Source: Ruminococcaceae bacterium KH2T8 (GTDB lineage: Bacteria; Bacillota; Clostridia; Saccharofermentanales; Saccharofermentanaceae). From it: a DNA stretch of 64,000 nt. Positions within the stretch are counted from its first letter, which is position 1. Every line of letters begins with the position of its first letter. The notes below the pieces were generated by a model that saw only the letters and a program-made list of their open reading frames with translations, was not told the origin of the DNA and made no database searches. The translations under genes and the position numbers were made by a program. Below, one piece after another: positions 33,397 to 41,144 of the stretch. The stretch lies in assembly GCA_900111435.1 (NCBI GenBank), contig FOIY01000005.1, positions 1 through 64,000 of the forward strand. Direction: 5' to 3'.

Positions 33397-33967
33397 CCAG
33401 CAGGAGGTCTACGCGCATGTCCACGACCTTCCTAAGCTCATCTTCGTTCTCAAGATCGATCCCGAAGTCTCTTTTTATATCTTCCTTCCTGAAGATGATC
33501 AGCTGCATCATGGTGGAGAGTTCATACGCTATGAGCCTGCACTCTTCTTCGGTCTTTCTTCCGGCATAGTGCTTCATGACATAAGGGGCGCTGAAAGACT
33601 CCTTGCTGAGATCGCGCTTAAAGAGGACAAATCCCGTGATGGCCTTGGTGAAATTAAAGTGCGTGACAAGGCATCTTGCCACGACGAAATGCATCCTCTT
33701 TAGGAGCTCCTTGGGCGAAAGATCTTCCTTCAGTATCGCCTCAACGTCGGCCTCCTTCATATAATCCTCATAGAGCTTTTGGAATGTACAGTAGATAAGA
33801 TCCTCTCGCGAGCCGAAGCAGTAGTTGATCATGGCAGGCTGAACTCCTGCCTCTTTCGCTATCTCTCTGGAAGTGACCTTCATGGGGTCGTCCATGCCTT
33901 CCATAAGGCTTGCCGCTGCCTGTAGGAGCTTGTCTTTTGTTATCTGTAATTTGGCTTCTTTATTCAT
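33389..33967 (-). CDS. TetR/AcrR-family regulator of the dikinase
   Basis: This 192-residue protein has a TetR_N HTH at about 8-55 (LLQAAASLMEGMDDPMKVTSREIAKEAGVQPAMINYCFGSREDLI). Its end overlaps the dikinase start, so the two are one operon. A 26-bp palindrome lies 20 bp upstream of its start. The arrangement predicts repression of the dikinase until an inducer, perhaps the dikinase substrate, appears. Confidence 0.88.
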   Translation of the reverse strand: MNKEAKLQITKDKLLQAAASLMEGMDDPMKVTSREIAKEAGVQPAMINYCFGSREDLIYCTFQKLYEDYMKEADVEAILKEDLSPKELLKRMHFVVARCLVTHFNFTKAITGFVLFKRDLSKESFSAPYVMKHYAGRKTEEECRLIAYELSTMMQLIIFRKEDIKRDFGIDLENEDELRKVVDMRVDLLLGE

Positions 33968-33986
33968 TCATGACCTCTGCGGTTTT

Positions 33987-34012
33987 CTGTTATTAAACGT
34001 GTTCAATAACAG
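33987..34012. promoter_or_regulatory. Operator-like palindrome before the TetR-dikinase operon
   Basis: CTGTTATT (33987-33994) and AATAACAG (34005-34012) are perfect 8-bp inverted arms separated by ten bases that are themselves partly symmetric (AAACGTGTTC). Confidence 0.6.
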
Positions 34013-34126
34013 AGTATCACAGGTTCCGAAAGAGGGCAACCTGTATCTTTGAGAACTATTGCCTGAGTGCTCCGAGAATGATAGAATAGTCACAAACAAA
34101 TGTTCTGCGAATAAGGGAGAACGATT

Positions 34127-34924
34127 ATGAAACACGGGATAATAGATTATGAAGTTACAGGCAGCGGAGAGCCTGTTCTGATAATCCACGGCTGGGGCAT
34201 TGACAGGACCACCATGATGGGAGCTTTCGAGCCGGTTTTCAACAGAGTAGACGGTTACAGGCGCTACTACATCGATCTCCCCGGAATGGGCAGGTCCGAA
34301 CACGGTGATGTGAAAAACTCGGATGACATGCTCGAGTTGCTCTATGATTTCGCAACGAAAGTCATCGGCGAAAGCTTCATGATCATCGGTCAGTCATACG
34401 GCGGACTGCTCGTCAGGGGATTTGTAAATAAGTACCCGGAGCTTATAAAGAAGATCATCCTCCTTTGTCCGTGTATCATCCCGGGTGACAGGAAGGGGAG
34501 AGTCGAACCTTTGAAAGTACTCGAGAGAGACGAAAATTTGTTATCATCCCTTACGCAGGAGGAATACGATAACTTTACTCTCATGAATGTCCTTTTGACG
34601 CAGGATGTCTGGGAGCGATACAAAGAGTATCTGCTTCCTGCTCTTCAGAGGGCGGACTGGGATTTCCTCAATAATGTTCTTGAAGGAAGCTTCTCATTCG
34701 ATGTAGATATACTTGACGGACCGTGTGAGATCCCGACATTGATCATCGCGGGAAAGCAGGACTCGATAGTCGGCTATAAGGATCAGTTCGAACTTATGGA
34801 GAAGTATATTAATTCGACTTATTGTGCTGTCGACAGAGCGGGACACAATCTTCAGATCGAGCAGCCGGAGATCTTCGAGGATATAGTCGAGAATTGGCTT
34901 AAGGAACATAAAGATCGGGGCTGA
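34127..34924 (+). CDS. Alpha/beta hydrolase
   Basis: This 265-residue cytoplasmic serine hydrolase has the HGWG oxyanion region (IIHGWGIDRTTM), the nucleophile elbow GQSYGG, an acid residue in IAGKQDSIVGY, and a C-terminal His in DRAGHNLQIEQPE. The proline-iminopeptidase/haloperoxidase-like subgroup is likely. The substrate is unknown. GGGAGAACGATT precedes the ATG. It is a single gene divergent from the TetR-dikinase operon. Confidence 0.87.
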   Translation: MKHGIIDYEVTGSGEPVLIIHGWGIDRTTMMGAFEPVFNRVDGYRRYYIDLPGMGRSEHGDVKNSDDMLELLYDFATKVIGESFMIIGQSYGGLLVRGFVNKYPELIKKIILLCPCIIPGDRKGRVEPLKVLERDENLLSSLTQEEYDNFTLMNVLLTQDVWERYKEYLLPALQRADWDFLNNVLEGSFSFDVDILDGPCEIPTLIIAGKQDSIVGYKDQFELMEKYINSTYCAVDRAGHNLQIEQPEIFEDIVENWLKEHKDRG

Positions 34925-34967
34925 AGTCCCCCGACAAATTGCATATCGTGCCCCTGTAAATACTTTA

Positions 34968-35012
34968 TTCTACCAATGGTCGATTGTCCCGTGACATATG
35001 TGTTGCTAGACT
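34968..35012 (+). promoter_or_regulatory. Promoter with upstream element shared with the 584 promoter
   Basis: TTGTCC (34984-34989), 17 bases, then the extended -10 TGC-TAGACT (hexamer 35007-35012), is preceded by TTCTACCAATGGTCGA. Position by position this matches 584-628 in 20 of the first 21 bases and in the TTGCTAG...TTTAGA end, but not in the intervening 14 bases. Confidence 0.55.
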
Positions 35013-35081
35013 TTAGATCATGAGACATATCATTATTCTTTCGGACAAGAATCGTGCTCACATCATGATTAGAATCTAAAG
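35011..35081 (+). promoter_or_regulatory. Structured 5' leader of the beta-lactamase-fold lipoprotein gene
   Basis: CTTTAGA (35011-35017) pairs with TCTAAAG (35075-35081). Inside, ATCATGAG faces CTCACATCATGAT, and ATTCTT (35035-35040) faces AAGAAT (35047-35052). The long imperfect stem ends just before the AGGGGA ribosome site. No known riboswitch is recognised. Confidence 0.4.
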
Positions 35082-35100
35082 AAAAACTCAGGGGACGGAT

Positions 35101-36207
35101 ATGAAAGGCATCATCAGAAAGTCGGCGGCATTAATGCTCTCATCCGTATTCTTATTCTCGGCTGTGAGCTGCCATAAGGCGCCAGGCAAATACAAGATAG
35201 AAGACATCACTTTGGGTGATAACGGTAAGTGGATCAATGACGATCCTTACTACGAGGAACTCATTAAGACATTGAACCTCGAAGGGTATAATACGTCATC
35301 CTGCAGAGGCTGCTATCTGGTGGCAACAGATGAGGATGTACTCTTCCTTTACTGCGAGGATGCATATGAGATCGACGGCACGACTTCGGTTAACCAGTAC
35401 ACGACTTATGACATAGCATCCAGCTCCAAGACATTTACCGCAGTAGCGGCTTTGCAGCTTATAGAGCAGGGCAAGCTCAGCCTTGACGATACTCTCGATA
35501 AGTTCTTCCCTGAGTACGAGGCGGGGGCAGATATCTCCATTTATAACCTTCTTCATATGCAGTCGGGTATTCCGGATTACTTGAACGCTCCCGATGTATT
35601 CTGGAATTTAGAAGGTGACCACTGGGATGCTAAGGATGATTTCTTCTGCGACCGCATCTCGGATGAGGAATTTCTTGAGGCACTTTATAACACGGAGCTG
35701 CTGTTCGAGCCCGGTTCCATGATGGCCTACTGCAACACCAATTATCATCTTCTTGCCATGATCGTAGAGATCGCATCAGGTATGTCATTCGATGAATACC
35801 TGCAGGTCAATATTTTCGATCCTTGCGGCATGACTCATACCACTTCGATGGTAGCAGGCAATGAGACGAGTGTACCCGTTAATTTCACGATGGCATATGA
35901 TGCAGGAATGACTGATGAATTCGGTCATTCGATGCAGCCGAATCAGGAGAGAGGAGACGGCGGTATACATACATGTGCCGCAGATCTTCTTGCTTTCGAC
36001 AGAGCGCTTTTCGGAGGGGAGCTCCTTAATAAGAAGTCCCTTGAGACACTGACTGCATTCGATATGGGATATGCTTGCGGACTAATGCCTTATGGTGCTA
36101 ACGGATATCAGCACGACGGGCATGCATTCGCTTACAGCACGAGCAATAAGATAATGCCTACGGAAGACTACGGCTACGTATACGTGATCATCATGGAGCA
36201 TAACTGA
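35101..36207 (+). CDS. Beta-lactamase-fold serine hydrolase lipoprotein
   Basis: This 368-residue protein has a lipoprotein signal peptide with lipobox AVSC (residue 24). The class C/penicillin-binding-like domain has S-x-x-K at Ser107-Lys110 (ASSSKTF), YCN as the Tyr-x-Asn motif, and a C-terminal HDGHAFA segment in place of KTG (H-x-G variant). Such proteins (family S12/EstB-like) act as esterases, D-aminopeptidases or peptidoglycan carboxypeptidases rather than antibiotic lactamases. The location is outside, membrane anchored. Its promoter matches that of the secreted-domain acyltransferase at 661, hinting at joint envelope modification. Confidence 0.87.
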   Translation: MKGIIRKSAALMLSSVFLFSAVSCHKAPGKYKIEDITLGDNGKWINDDPYYEELIKTLNLEGYNTSSCRGCYLVATDEDVLFLYCEDAYEIDGTTSVNQYTTYDIASSSKTFTAVAALQLIEQGKLSLDDTLDKFFPEYEAGADISIYNLLHMQSGIPDYLNAPDVFWNLEGDHWDAKDDFFCDRISDEEFLEALYNTELLFEPGSMMAYCNTNYHLLAMIVEIASGMSFDEYLQVNIFDPCGMTHTTSMVAGNETSVPVNFTMAYDAGMTDEFGHSMQPNQERGDGGIHTCAADLLAFDRALFGGELLNKKSLETLTAFDMGYACGLMPYGANGYQHDGHAFAYSTSNKIMPTEDYGYVYVIIMEHN

Positions 36208-36277
36208 GGGTAAAGCGATCCGACTCTGATCAATGCTATAATCTTAGGCAGGACTAAGGTTAGGAGCATGAGTTTAT

Positions 36278-36619
36278 ATGGAAGCATTTCCCGATTTCAT
36301 GAAGGCGTCTTTGAATCACATAGACAGCTCGCAGCAGAATACCCCTGATATCGACGGATATTACTACGAGGGTAAGGACGGAAGCCAGATCTGTTTCTGG
36401 ACTTACTTTTCCGACAGGGAATCGAAGGAGAACGTTCACGAATTCGATGAATATGTCCTCTGCGTCGAAGGCGAATATGTAGAGATCTTCGGCGGCGTTG
36501 AGCACGTCCTTCATAAGGGCGATGAGCTGCTTGTTCCTAAGGGAGTTCCCCATCACGGAAGAGTTACCAAAGGCACCAGGACGATCCACGCTTTCGGAGG
36601 TAAGAGGATAACATCATGA
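36278..36619 (+). CDS. Small cupin-domain protein
   Basis: This 113-residue single cupin has ENVHEFDEYVLCVEGEYVEIFGG (first cupin motif, with His and Glu) and HVLHKGDELLVPKGVPHHGR (second motif, with its His). It is likely a metal-binding sugar isomerase, dioxygenase or ligand-sensing protein; nothing narrows this. TATAAT at 36237-36242 is a likely -10. Its stop overlaps the next start (ATGA, 36616). Confidence 0.82.
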   Translation: MEAFPDFMKASLNHIDSSQQNTPDIDGYYYEGKDGSQICFWTYFSDRESKENVHEFDEYVLCVEGEYVEIFGGVEHVLHKGDELLVPKGVPHHGRVTKGTRTIHAFGGKRITS

Positions 36620-36902
36620 GCAGACGTATGGTCCTGGACAGGGAACGTAAAGCAAGAGAGAAGAAAAAGGCTGAGAATAAGAGGAGGATCCCTGATGGTA
36701 TTCTCTTCTTTCTGGATATCTGTCTTGCCCTGGGCGGTCTTATATATATATGGAGGAAGATCCCCTTATCGGTATTGCCGTATTTTTGTCGGCCGGAGTC
36801 CTCGTGGTCCCTAATGCTATCCTGATGATCCGTGATCATCAGCATATGAGCAATGCGATCCTTACAGGTACGATTTCTATTCTCTTTGTCAGGAATTTAT
36901 GA
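36616..36902 (+). pseudogene. Small two-helix membrane protein split by a frameshift at a (TA)5 tract
   Basis: The frame from 36616 encodes a basic N terminus and one hydrophobic helix (ILFFLDICLALGGLIYI), then runs into non-hydrophobic sequence and stops at 36825. The tract TATATATATA (36741-36750) lies exactly where the helix ends. From the ATG at 36750, in another frame, a 50-residue sequence continues with two more hydrophobic stretches (IGIAVFLSAGVLVVPNAILMI and a C-terminal one) to 36902. A two-base slip in the TA tract would join them into one about 95-residue protein. It may be a true frameshift, a phase-variable gene or a sequencing error. Confidence 0.5.
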
Positions 36903-36936
36903 GATAATATCCGTGGAATAAGAGATGAGGGAGATC

Positions 36937-37230
36937 ATGAGGATCAAAGATAATATTGCACGTATCGTGGCCATTCTTATGGTCACTTTATTTATGTCGG
37001 TTTTTATCATGCCTGCGCGAAATGCTTATGCGTCAGGTGAGGGGATCGATCGTATAGATAACTGCACGATCCCAAGCGCTGCCTGCTTACCGTCGTTTTC
37101 GAGTATTCTGGCGGATGGGACCATCTTGCCTTTCAGCGCACTGACAATTGTTGTTATCAGCATGGTCATATATTATATGGTATGGGGCGGCGGCAGGAAA
37201 GAAATGAAGAGGAATAAGAAGGGGTTATGA
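36937..37230 (+). pseudogene. Internally deleted remnant of the Cys-Ala-tail membrane protein family
   Basis: The first 45 or so residues (signal peptide, then GIDRIDNCTI) match the start of the intact paralogue at 38254 (IDRIDNYTI). The large ectodomain and Cys-Ala tail are missing, and a hydrophobic segment and a basic tail follow. Near its end, GGCGGCGGCAGGAAAGAAATGA (in two blocks) repeats the last codons and stop of the 37227 gene, read here in another frame, so a deletion with frameshift is likely. The stop overlaps the 37227 start (ATGA). I use the ATG at 36937, by analogy with 38254 and its GAGGG ribosome site. It could still make a short membrane protein. Confidence 0.6.
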
Positions 37231-38195
37231 CAGTAAAGGAAATCTTGCGTATCATAGTTCGTAGCGTGCTCGGCGTTATTTCCGTAATATGTATAATAGT
37301 GCTTACATACGGTAACCTAATCCCTGTTGAATCAGGTGAGACGGTTGATCGTATCGATGATTACATTATTACCGCATCAGTCAACGATGACGGTTCGGTT
37401 GATATGGACTATCAGATCACATGGTCCGTTATAAGCAATGCAGAAGGACCTTTGACATGGGTCAAGATCGGTGTGCCCAACAGTAATGTCGATAACGTTA
37501 AAGCTTTGAGCAGCAATATCAAGAAAGCATATTACTATTATCAGGATGGTGAGCAGTTTATAAGGGTCGATCTTGATCGCCCATACCATGCAGGTGAGAC
37601 GTTGCAGATTCATTATTCGTTTACTCAGTACAATATGTATGTTGAAGGTAGCGATATGGTTGTATACGATTTCGCCCCCGGTTGGTTTGGCAAGATCACT
37701 GTCACCCACTATGCGATCCGGTGGAGTGATAAGAATGTACAGTCCGTATCGCCCTATCAGATACCTATCGGCGGTTACTATGTCTGGACAGGTTCTCTTG
37801 ATGCCGGGCAGAGGACTCGTGTCAGGATCTCGTACAGCCCCGGTGCTTACGATTTTGAGGAACACAGTGTTTTCCACTTACCTCCGATCAAGGGCCTTTT
37901 AGAGGGAGAGATGGGTAAAGAGTTGCTCATAGTAATAATTTGCTTTGGTGGCTGGGTATTATATGGGATCACATTGGGCAGAGATGACTACTACCGCGAT
38001 GACATGTACTGGGGGTGTTATCGCGGCCCATCTCACGGAGGCGGTCATGGTCATTCTCGCGGTGGCGGATGTGCTTGCGCCTGTGCGTGTGCGGGCGGCG
38101 GCCGAGCAGGATGTTCCGCTAAGGATCTTTACGGCACTAAGCTCGAAAGCCAGAGGGTGCGCGCCAGACTTCGGGCGGCGGCAGGAAAGAAATGA
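37227..38195 (+). CDS. Membrane protein with ectodomain and C-terminal (Cys-Ala)4 tail
   Basis: This 322-residue protein has an N-terminal membrane/signal segment, residues about 7-30. A beta-rich ectodomain (about 38-225) resembles the N-terminal domain of DUF2207 proteins (VDRIDDYIITASVNDDGSVDMDYQITWSV). A transmembrane helix lies near 232-250. Then comes a His/Gly-rich stretch and GGG-CACACACA-GGGRAGCSAKDLYGTKLE with a basic end. The Cys-Ala codons (38070-38093) vary (TGT/TGC; GCT/GCC/GCG), so the repeat is kept at protein level. It is 64-70% like the next gene by eye. It is the likely substrate of the radical SAM enzyme at 39201. Confidence 0.78.
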   Translation: MTVKEILRIIVRSVLGVISVICIIVLTYGNLIPVESGETVDRIDDYIITASVNDDGSVDMDYQITWSVISNAEGPLTWVKIGVPNSNVDNVKALSSNIKKAYYYYQDGEQFIRVDLDRPYHAGETLQIHYSFTQYNMYVEGSDMVVYDFAPGWFGKITVTHYAIRWSDKNVQSVSPYQIPIGGYYVWTGSLDAGQRTRVRISYSPGAYDFEEHSVFHLPPIKGLLEGEMGKELLIVIICFGGWVLYGITLGRDDYYRDDMYWGCYRGPSHGGGHGHSRGGGCACACACAGGGRAGCSAKDLYGTKLESQRVRARLRAAAGKK

Positions 38196-38253
38196 ACTAA
38201 GAGAAACTATATGAGATAATATCTCTAAGGCTTATGAAATGGTGAGGGGGAAT

Positions 38254-39204
38254 ATGAGGATAAGAAATACTGTTGCGCGCATCATGATCGCGCTTATGGT
38301 CGCAGTATCCGTGCTGGCATTTATCGTGCCCGCACAAAGAGCTGACGCATGGGAAACACCGGAGATGCCGATCGATCGTATCGATAACTATACGATCACC
38401 GTCTCCGTCAACAATGACGGTTCGCTTAATATGGACTATCAGATCACCTGGTCGGTACTGAGTAACAAGGAAGGTCCGCTGACATGGGTCAAGATCGGCG
38501 TACCGAACAGTAATGTCGATAATATCAAGGCTCTAAGCGGTAATATCAAGAAGGCATCTTACTATACCGAAGGCGGTCAGCAGTACGTAAGGATCGACTT
38601 CAATCGATCGTATCGTGCAGGTGATACTTTCGAGTTCCGCTATTCTTTCACCCAGTACAATATGTTTCAGAAAAACGGAACGTCGGTGACTTATGATTTC
38701 ACTCCCGGGTGGTTCGACGAGATCTATGTCTCCAACTATGTGATCAGGTGGAAGTCCGCTAATGTTCAGTCAGTTACGCCCAACCGCGAAATTGTTAACG
38801 GTTACTATGTCTGGACAGGGTCACTCAACTCCGGTCAGAAGACTAATGTAAAGATCACCTACAGATCTGATGCATATAACTTTACTAAACATACCGTACA
38901 CCACTGGTTTTCGATGTCGGAGGAGACCGCTCGGGCTTTAAAGATGCTCTTTTGCTTAATCTTTGCCATCGCGGTGATCGCTTTCCGAATTGCCTGGTTC
39001 GCTTCCTATGACGGCGAAGACAGATACTACGGTGGAGGTCATCACCATTTCGGCGGCGGTGGCGGATGTGCGTGCGCCTGTGCTTGCGCTTGTGCATGTG
39101 CAGGCGGCGGCCGAGCAGGTTGTTCCGCTAAGGATCTTTACGGCACAAAGCTCGAAAGCAAAAGAGTACGCGACAGACTTCGGAGAGGAGCAGCTAAGAA
39201 ATGA
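38254..39204 (+). CDS. Membrane protein with ectodomain and C-terminal (Cys-Ala)6 tail
   Basis: This protein has about 316 residues: a signal peptide ending near ADA, a DUF2207-like ectodomain (IDRIDNYTITVSVNNDGSLNMDYQITWSV, PLTWVKIGVPNSNVDN), one transmembrane helix (FCLIFAIAVIAFRIAWF), then a His/Gly linker and GGGGG-(CA)6-GGGRAGCSAKDLYGTKLES-basic tail (Cys-Ala at 39067-39102). The tail is predicted cytoplasmic, which suits an intracellular modifying enzyme. The start is ATG 38254 with GAGGGGG; an ATG at 38239 would include that site. The stop overlaps the radical SAM start (ATGA), a strong sign of functional pairing. It is a tandem paralogue of 37227. Confidence 0.8.
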   Translation: MRIRNTVARIMIALMVAVSVLAFIVPAQRADAWETPEMPIDRIDNYTITVSVNNDGSLNMDYQITWSVLSNKEGPLTWVKIGVPNSNVDNIKALSGNIKKASYYTEGGQQYVRIDFNRSYRAGDTFEFRYSFTQYNMFQKNGTSVTYDFTPGWFDEIYVSNYVIRWKSANVQSVTPNREIVNGYYVWTGSLNSGQKTNVKITYRSDAYNFTKHTVHHWFSMSEETARALKMLFCLIFAIAVIAFRIAWFASYDGEDRYYGGGHHHFGGGGGCACACACACACAGGGRAGCSAKDLYGTKLESKRVRDRLRRGAAKK

Positions 39205-40577
39205 TCAGTCAGAAATTATATGAGCTCAAGAACTGGAAGGGTGTCCTTCATACGACATGGAATCCCAACGGTCCCGGAGTCATCAGGATCCACCTGATCC
39301 CGCCGAAGTTCGTGCCTTTCAAGACGGTCGATACGCTCGTCATAATCAACGGTCAGGATATCCTCCCGATCAACGAGTCCTGGGCGATCTTGCTGTCCGA
39401 GTATATAAAGAACGTGAATGCTTTCGGGAATAAGCCGATGAGCGACGAAGAGCTGGACAAGATACTGAGCGATACGTTCAAGGGCGTAAAGAAGGTCTTC
39501 CCGCGCGTTAAGGATGAGATCCTGAGCGAGGACCTCGATGCCATGATCGGTATCTTTGAAGATGTTGCAAGAGGACGCATCGTAGAGTGCAGCAAGAAGC
39601 CGATGACCCTCGGTGAATATGCACCTTACATGACGGCTCCTCACCGTATGGATCTTATGGTATCCGCCATGACGAAGGACGGTCACTGGCACTGTAACCA
39701 GAAGTGCCTTCACTGCTATGCGGCTGACCAGGAGCTCGCCGATGAGAAGGAGCTTTCGACCGATGAGTGGAAGGAGATCATAAAGAAGCTTCAGAACGCG
39801 AAGATCCCGCAGCTTACTTTCACGGGCGGTGAGCCTACCATGAGGGACGATATTCCCGAGCTCGTAGATGCAGCTCAGTGGTTCGTTACGCGCCTTAATA
39901 CCAATGGCGTAAAGCTCACTCCCGAATACTGTAAGAGACTTTACGACGCGAGCCTCGACAGCGTGCAGGTGACGTTCTATTCTTCCGACGCCGACATCCA
40001 TAATAAGCTCGTCGGCGCGCCTAATTTCGACAAGACGGTCGAGGGTATAAAGAATGCTCTCGCGGCAGGACTTAATCTCAGCATCAATACGCCTCTTTGT
40101 ACCCTCAATAAGGACTACAGGAAGACGCTCGAATTCCTGCATGAGATGGGTGTTATGTATGTCACATGCTCGGGACTTATCCTGACGGGAAATGCGACGG
40201 AGGATGCGTCGGTCAAGACTCAGCTCACGAACGAAGAGCTCTACGATGTGCTCAAGGAAGCAGTCGACTACGTATATGCAAACGATATGGAGATCAGTTT
40301 CACTTCTCCCGGATGGCTTGAAGAAGATAAGCTCAAGGAGATGGGTCTCACGGTCCCTTCGTGCGGCGCGTGCCTCAGCAACATGGCGATCACGCCTTCG
40401 GGTCACGTCGTGCCCTGCCAGAGCTGGCTGTCCGAAGAGCCTTTGGGTGATATCAGGACCGAGAAGTGGGAGAAGATCTGGGATTCCGCTGAATGCAAGA
40501 AGATCAGGGACATCTCCGCAAGGATGGATCAGAAGTGCCAGCTTCGCGGAAGAGGCGAGGATAAGAACTGCTACTGA
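39201..40577 (+). CDS. Radical SAM/SPASM-type maturase paired with the Cys-Ala-tail proteins
   Basis: This 458-residue enzyme has a radical SAM core with C-x3-C-x2-C at Cys165, Cys169 and Cys172 (CNQKCLHCY), then TFTGGEPTMRDD. The C-terminal SPASM-like region has CGACLSNMAITPSGHVVPCQSW...LGDI...IW and several later Cys, for extra [4Fe-4S] clusters. A 150-residue N-terminal domain (WNPNGPGVIRIHLIPPKF...) is not recognised; it may be the substrate-recognition part. SPASM enzymes crosslink or modify Cys-containing peptides and proteins, as in sactipeptide and ranthipeptide maturation. It is translationally coupled to the Cys-Ala protein gene. The function is inferred from context. Confidence 0.82.
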   Translation: MISQKLYELKNWKGVLHTTWNPNGPGVIRIHLIPPKFVPFKTVDTLVIINGQDILPINESWAILLSEYIKNVNAFGNKPMSDEELDKILSDTFKGVKKVFPRVKDEILSEDLDAMIGIFEDVARGRIVECSKKPMTLGEYAPYMTAPHRMDLMVSAMTKDGHWHCNQKCLHCYAADQELADEKELSTDEWKEIIKKLQNAKIPQLTFTGGEPTMRDDIPELVDAAQWFVTRLNTNGVKLTPEYCKRLYDASLDSVQVTFYSSDADIHNKLVGAPNFDKTVEGIKNALAAGLNLSINTPLCTLNKDYRKTLEFLHEMGVMYVTCSGLILTGNATEDASVKTQLTNEELYDVLKEAVDYVYANDMEISFTSPGWLEEDKLKEMGLTVPSCGACLSNMAITPSGHVVPCQSWLSEEPLGDIRTEKWEKIWDSAECKKIRDISARMDQKCQLRGRGEDKNCY

Positions 40578-40578
40578 T

Positions 40579-41025
40579 TCAGCTTATGGAATCGAGGTAA
40601 TCCTTGACTTCACTGAGGTGAAATGATGAAATGAGCCGATGGTCCTGAGCGTCGAGGAGACGGTAATGGCCCGAGATGATGTTCTGCTGGATGCGGTAGC
40701 CGCCCAGTCCGTCTATCTCTTTCCACCATACTCTCCCGCCCATCGTTGAAGGGTAGGTGACCTCTACGTCCTCGAAAGCCAACGCTGCGACTACGCCTAC
40801 CGGATCGCCGCCGAAAGAATTCTGCAGGATCGTGCTCGACTGGAAGATCGTAACGAGAGCAACAGCTTCGGTCCAGCCGATGGAGCGGCGGCCCTTCTCA
40901 CTTTCGACAAGTGTCTTCTTGGAGATGCCGAGGATCACAGCCATCTTGTCCTGCGTAAGTCCGTATTCGGTCCTTACGAGCTTTAGTTTGTTATTTACTT
41001 CGGCTATGAATTCGTCTCTTGTCAT
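40579..41025 (-). CDS. XRE-family HTH regulator
   Basis: This 148-residue protein has an HTH_3 domain at residues about 10-60 (LKLVRTEYGLTQDKMAVILGISKKTLVESEKGRRSIGWTEAVALVTIF). The C-terminal 80 residues (WWKEIDGLGGYRIQQNIISGHYRLLDAQDHRLISSFHLSEVKDYL) are unassigned but typical of a clostridial regulator family. It is convergent with the radical SAM gene, one base apart. A perfect-armed palindrome upstream of its start (41057-41076) suggests autoregulation and control of the divergent DUF4250-gpmI side. Confidence 0.85.
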   Translation of the reverse strand: MTRDEFIAEVNNKLKLVRTEYGLTQDKMAVILGISKKTLVESEKGRRSIGWTEAVALVTIFQSSTILQNSFGGDPVGVVAALAFEDVEVTYPSTMGGRVWWKEIDGLGGYRIQQNIISGHYRLLDAQDHRLISSFHLSEVKDYLDSIS

Positions 41026-41056
41026 GTTGATCTCCGTTTGATGGTGTCTCTTGTTT

Positions 41057-41076
41057 ATAGTGTAATTTTACACTAT
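41057..41076. promoter_or_regulatory. Operator-like palindrome ATAGTGTAATTTTACACTAT
   Basis: Nine-base arms ATAGTGTAA and TTACACTAT flank a 2-bp centre. It sits 31 bp upstream of the XRE gene start and 68 bp upstream of the divergent DUF4250 gene. XRE proteins bind such short dyads. Confidence 0.6.
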
Positions 41077-41144
41077 TCGTTCTGAAATAGCAATGTGTTA
41101 GAATAAGCCGAAAATATCGGATATGAAACGGAGGACGATCTGAC

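Noticed and set aside
35101-36207. Antibiotic-resistance class C beta-lactamase
   Set aside because: It is a lipoprotein with a variant third motif and lacks the close sequence features of AmpC; the S12/EstB-like hydrolase family is a better fit.
39067-39102. Cys-Ala tract as a DNA microsatellite artefact
   Set aside because: Codons are mixed and the flanking protein sequence is conserved between paralogues.
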